From Tepidisphaeraceae bacterium (GTDB taxonomy: Bacteria; Planctomycetota; Phycisphaerae; Tepidisphaerales; Tepidisphaeraceae), in assembly GCA_025450555.1 (NCBI GenBank), contig JANWHF010000129.1, positions 1 through 5,711 on the forward strand: a stretch of DNA of 5,711 nt. The letters run 5' to 3'. Position numbers and translations under genes: made by a program. Positions 4,754-5,711 of the stretch are shown piece by piece. The notes under the pieces were generated by a model. It searched no databases and was not told the origin of the DNA. It saw only the letters and a program-made list of their open reading frames with translations. Positions within the stretch are counted from its first letter, which is position 1; each line of letters starts with the position of its first letter.

Positions 4754-5711
4754 ATGGAACTTCCCCGCCGCGCTCGCGGTGACGAATTGCTCAGGCGAGG
4801 CGAGTTGACAAGCTTGCGTCAGCGGCTCAGAAGTGTCGCTCCGCGTCACGATCTGGCGACGGTTATTGCCTGCGCCTTCGATCACCGCACGCGGATGCTG
4901 CCTTTCATCTTCGCCGACACGCGGATGGCGCCGGCCGGCGTCCGTGCCATCGGTTCGGCGATGGTGGACGCCGGTTTCCAAAAGACGCGGATCGTGCTTC
5001 AGCAATGGAACCGCAGGTTCCGACCCTCGCGCATGCAACTGGCCGGCAGAACGCCCGACCTGTTCATGGTTTCCAGCATGGGCCTGCACTCTCAGCGGTG
5101 CATGGAATTGATCCACGACGCGCGACGTATTGACCCCGCCCATCGGCCCTTGATCATTGCCGGCGGCCCTCATGCCGTTTACCAGCCCCACGAACTATTC
5201 AGCTCCAATCCGAACGATCCGACCTCGGCGGATGTCGTCGTGACCGGCGAAGAATTCGTGCTGCTGAGTCTCATGGAAGTGCTGCTGTCGGTCCGCGGCC
5301 AAGGCGAGTCCATGCGATCGGCATTCATGCGAGCGCGCGATGCCGGAGCGCTCGATGGGGTTCCCGGTCTGGTCTACGCGCGCGGCGGCGGCGAGGGCGT
5401 GGCCGAGGAGTTGGTCGATACGGGCATGCAGCAGCTGGTGGGTGATCTCGATGAATTGCCCAGTTCGGTGCTTGGATACCGCCTTCTGGAACCACCGAGC
5501 CGACGTCAGACGCTCGCTTCGCAGGCCTTGCCCGGGGATCGCGTGCGCAAACTCAGCCCGATCAGCTCGATCGTGCTAACGTTCGGCTGCAAGTTCGCCT
5601 GCCCGTACTGCCCGATCCCCGCCTACAACCAGCGGCAACATCGCATGAAGAGCAGCGGACGGATCGCCGAGGAAATGTGGCGGCTGCACAAAGAATACGG
5701 CCTGCGGTACT
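4754..5711 (+). CDS. B12-binding-domain radical SAM protein (5' part, cut by window end)
   Basis: The first 319 residues are present; family members usually run to roughly 450-650, so the C-terminal half lies outside the window. After a basic N-terminal 30 residues, about 48-180 form a cobalamin-binding-like Rossmann domain: FIFADTRMAPAGVRAIGSAM, strand DLFMVSSMG (102-110), strand RPLIIAGGPHA (131-141), and ADVVVTGEEFVLLSLMEVL (159-177). The last is the typical 'GGP...DxVVxGE' ending of such domains. The usual lower-axial motif DxHxxG is not visible. The radical SAM core begins near 267 (LSPISSIVLTFGCKFACPYC) with the [4Fe-4S]-ligating CxxxCxxC at C279, C283 and C286. These enzymes reductively cleave S-adenosylmethionine to a 5'-deoxyadenosyl radical; B12-domain members often methylate or rearrange unactivated carbons. 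The substrate is unknown. Downstream of the cysteines, RMKSSGRIAEEMWRLHKEYG is the usual helix after the cluster loop. Confidence 0.9.
   Translation, partial: MELPRRARGDELLRRGELTSLRQRLRSVAPRHDLATVIACAFDHRTRMLPFIFADTRMAPAGVRAIGSAMVDAGFQKTRIVLQQWNRRFRPSRMQLAGRTPDLFMVSSMGLHSQRCMELIHDARRIDPAHRPLIIAGGPHAVYQPHELFSSNPNDPTSADVVVTGEEFVLLSLMEVLLSVRGQGESMRSAFMRARDAGALDGVPGLVYARGGGEGVAEELVDTGMQQLVGDLDELPSSVLGYRLLEPPSRRQTLASQALPGDRVRKLSPISSIVLTFGCKFACPYCPIPAYNQRQHRMKSSGRIAEEMWRLHKEYGLRY

Noticed and set aside
4640..5191. 183-codon open frame on the minus strand
   Set aside because: It lies opposite the radical SAM gene, which has a clear ribosome binding site and motifs. The frame is His/Arg/Gly-rich and shadow-like.

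Overview
The window most likely comes from a planctomycete (Planctomycetota), perhaps a Phycisphaerae/Tepidisphaera-like lineage. The main evidence is a giant repeat-rich surface protein whose N-terminus carries a variant of the LEPR-XLL motif (here LETRRMLS). It also combines autotransporter-type beta repeats, Ig-like domains, Calx-beta, RTX repeats and a post-RTX tail in the style common in that phylum. The placement is inference from protein style; there is no rRNA or other phylogenetic marker here.

Layout. Positions 1-516 hold no convincing gene; they contain two hairpin-forming inverted repeats and, at 386-406, a candidate intrinsic terminator for the gene to the right. Positions 517-3786 (minus strand) encode the 1089-residue secreted or surface mosaic protein. 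Positions 3787-4047 are its upstream region, with a good ribosome binding site and two short palindromes but no clear promoter. Positions 4048-4350 (minus) encode an unrecognised 100-residue protein. A 104-bp divergent intergenic region follows. On the plus strand, 4455-4616 encodes a 53-residue membrane protein resembling DUF3309, followed by a candidate terminator at 4686-4708. From 4754 to the window end runs the first 319 residues of a radical SAM enzyme with an N-terminal B12-binding-like Rossmann domain; its catalytic barrel is cut by the window edge.

The genes do not form one obvious pathway. The two minus-strand genes are separated by 261 bp, and the two plus-strand genes by a candidate terminator, so they are probably separate transcription units. 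I see no CRISPR array, insertion sequence, tRNA, rRNA or phage gene, and nothing that can be shown from sequence alone to be a new multi-gene system. The points most worth a second look are the non-canonical N-terminus and conserved-looking C-terminal tail of the surface protein, the B12-like domain lacking the DxHxxG motif in the radical SAM enzyme, and the two small proteins read from apparently leader-poor divergent starts.
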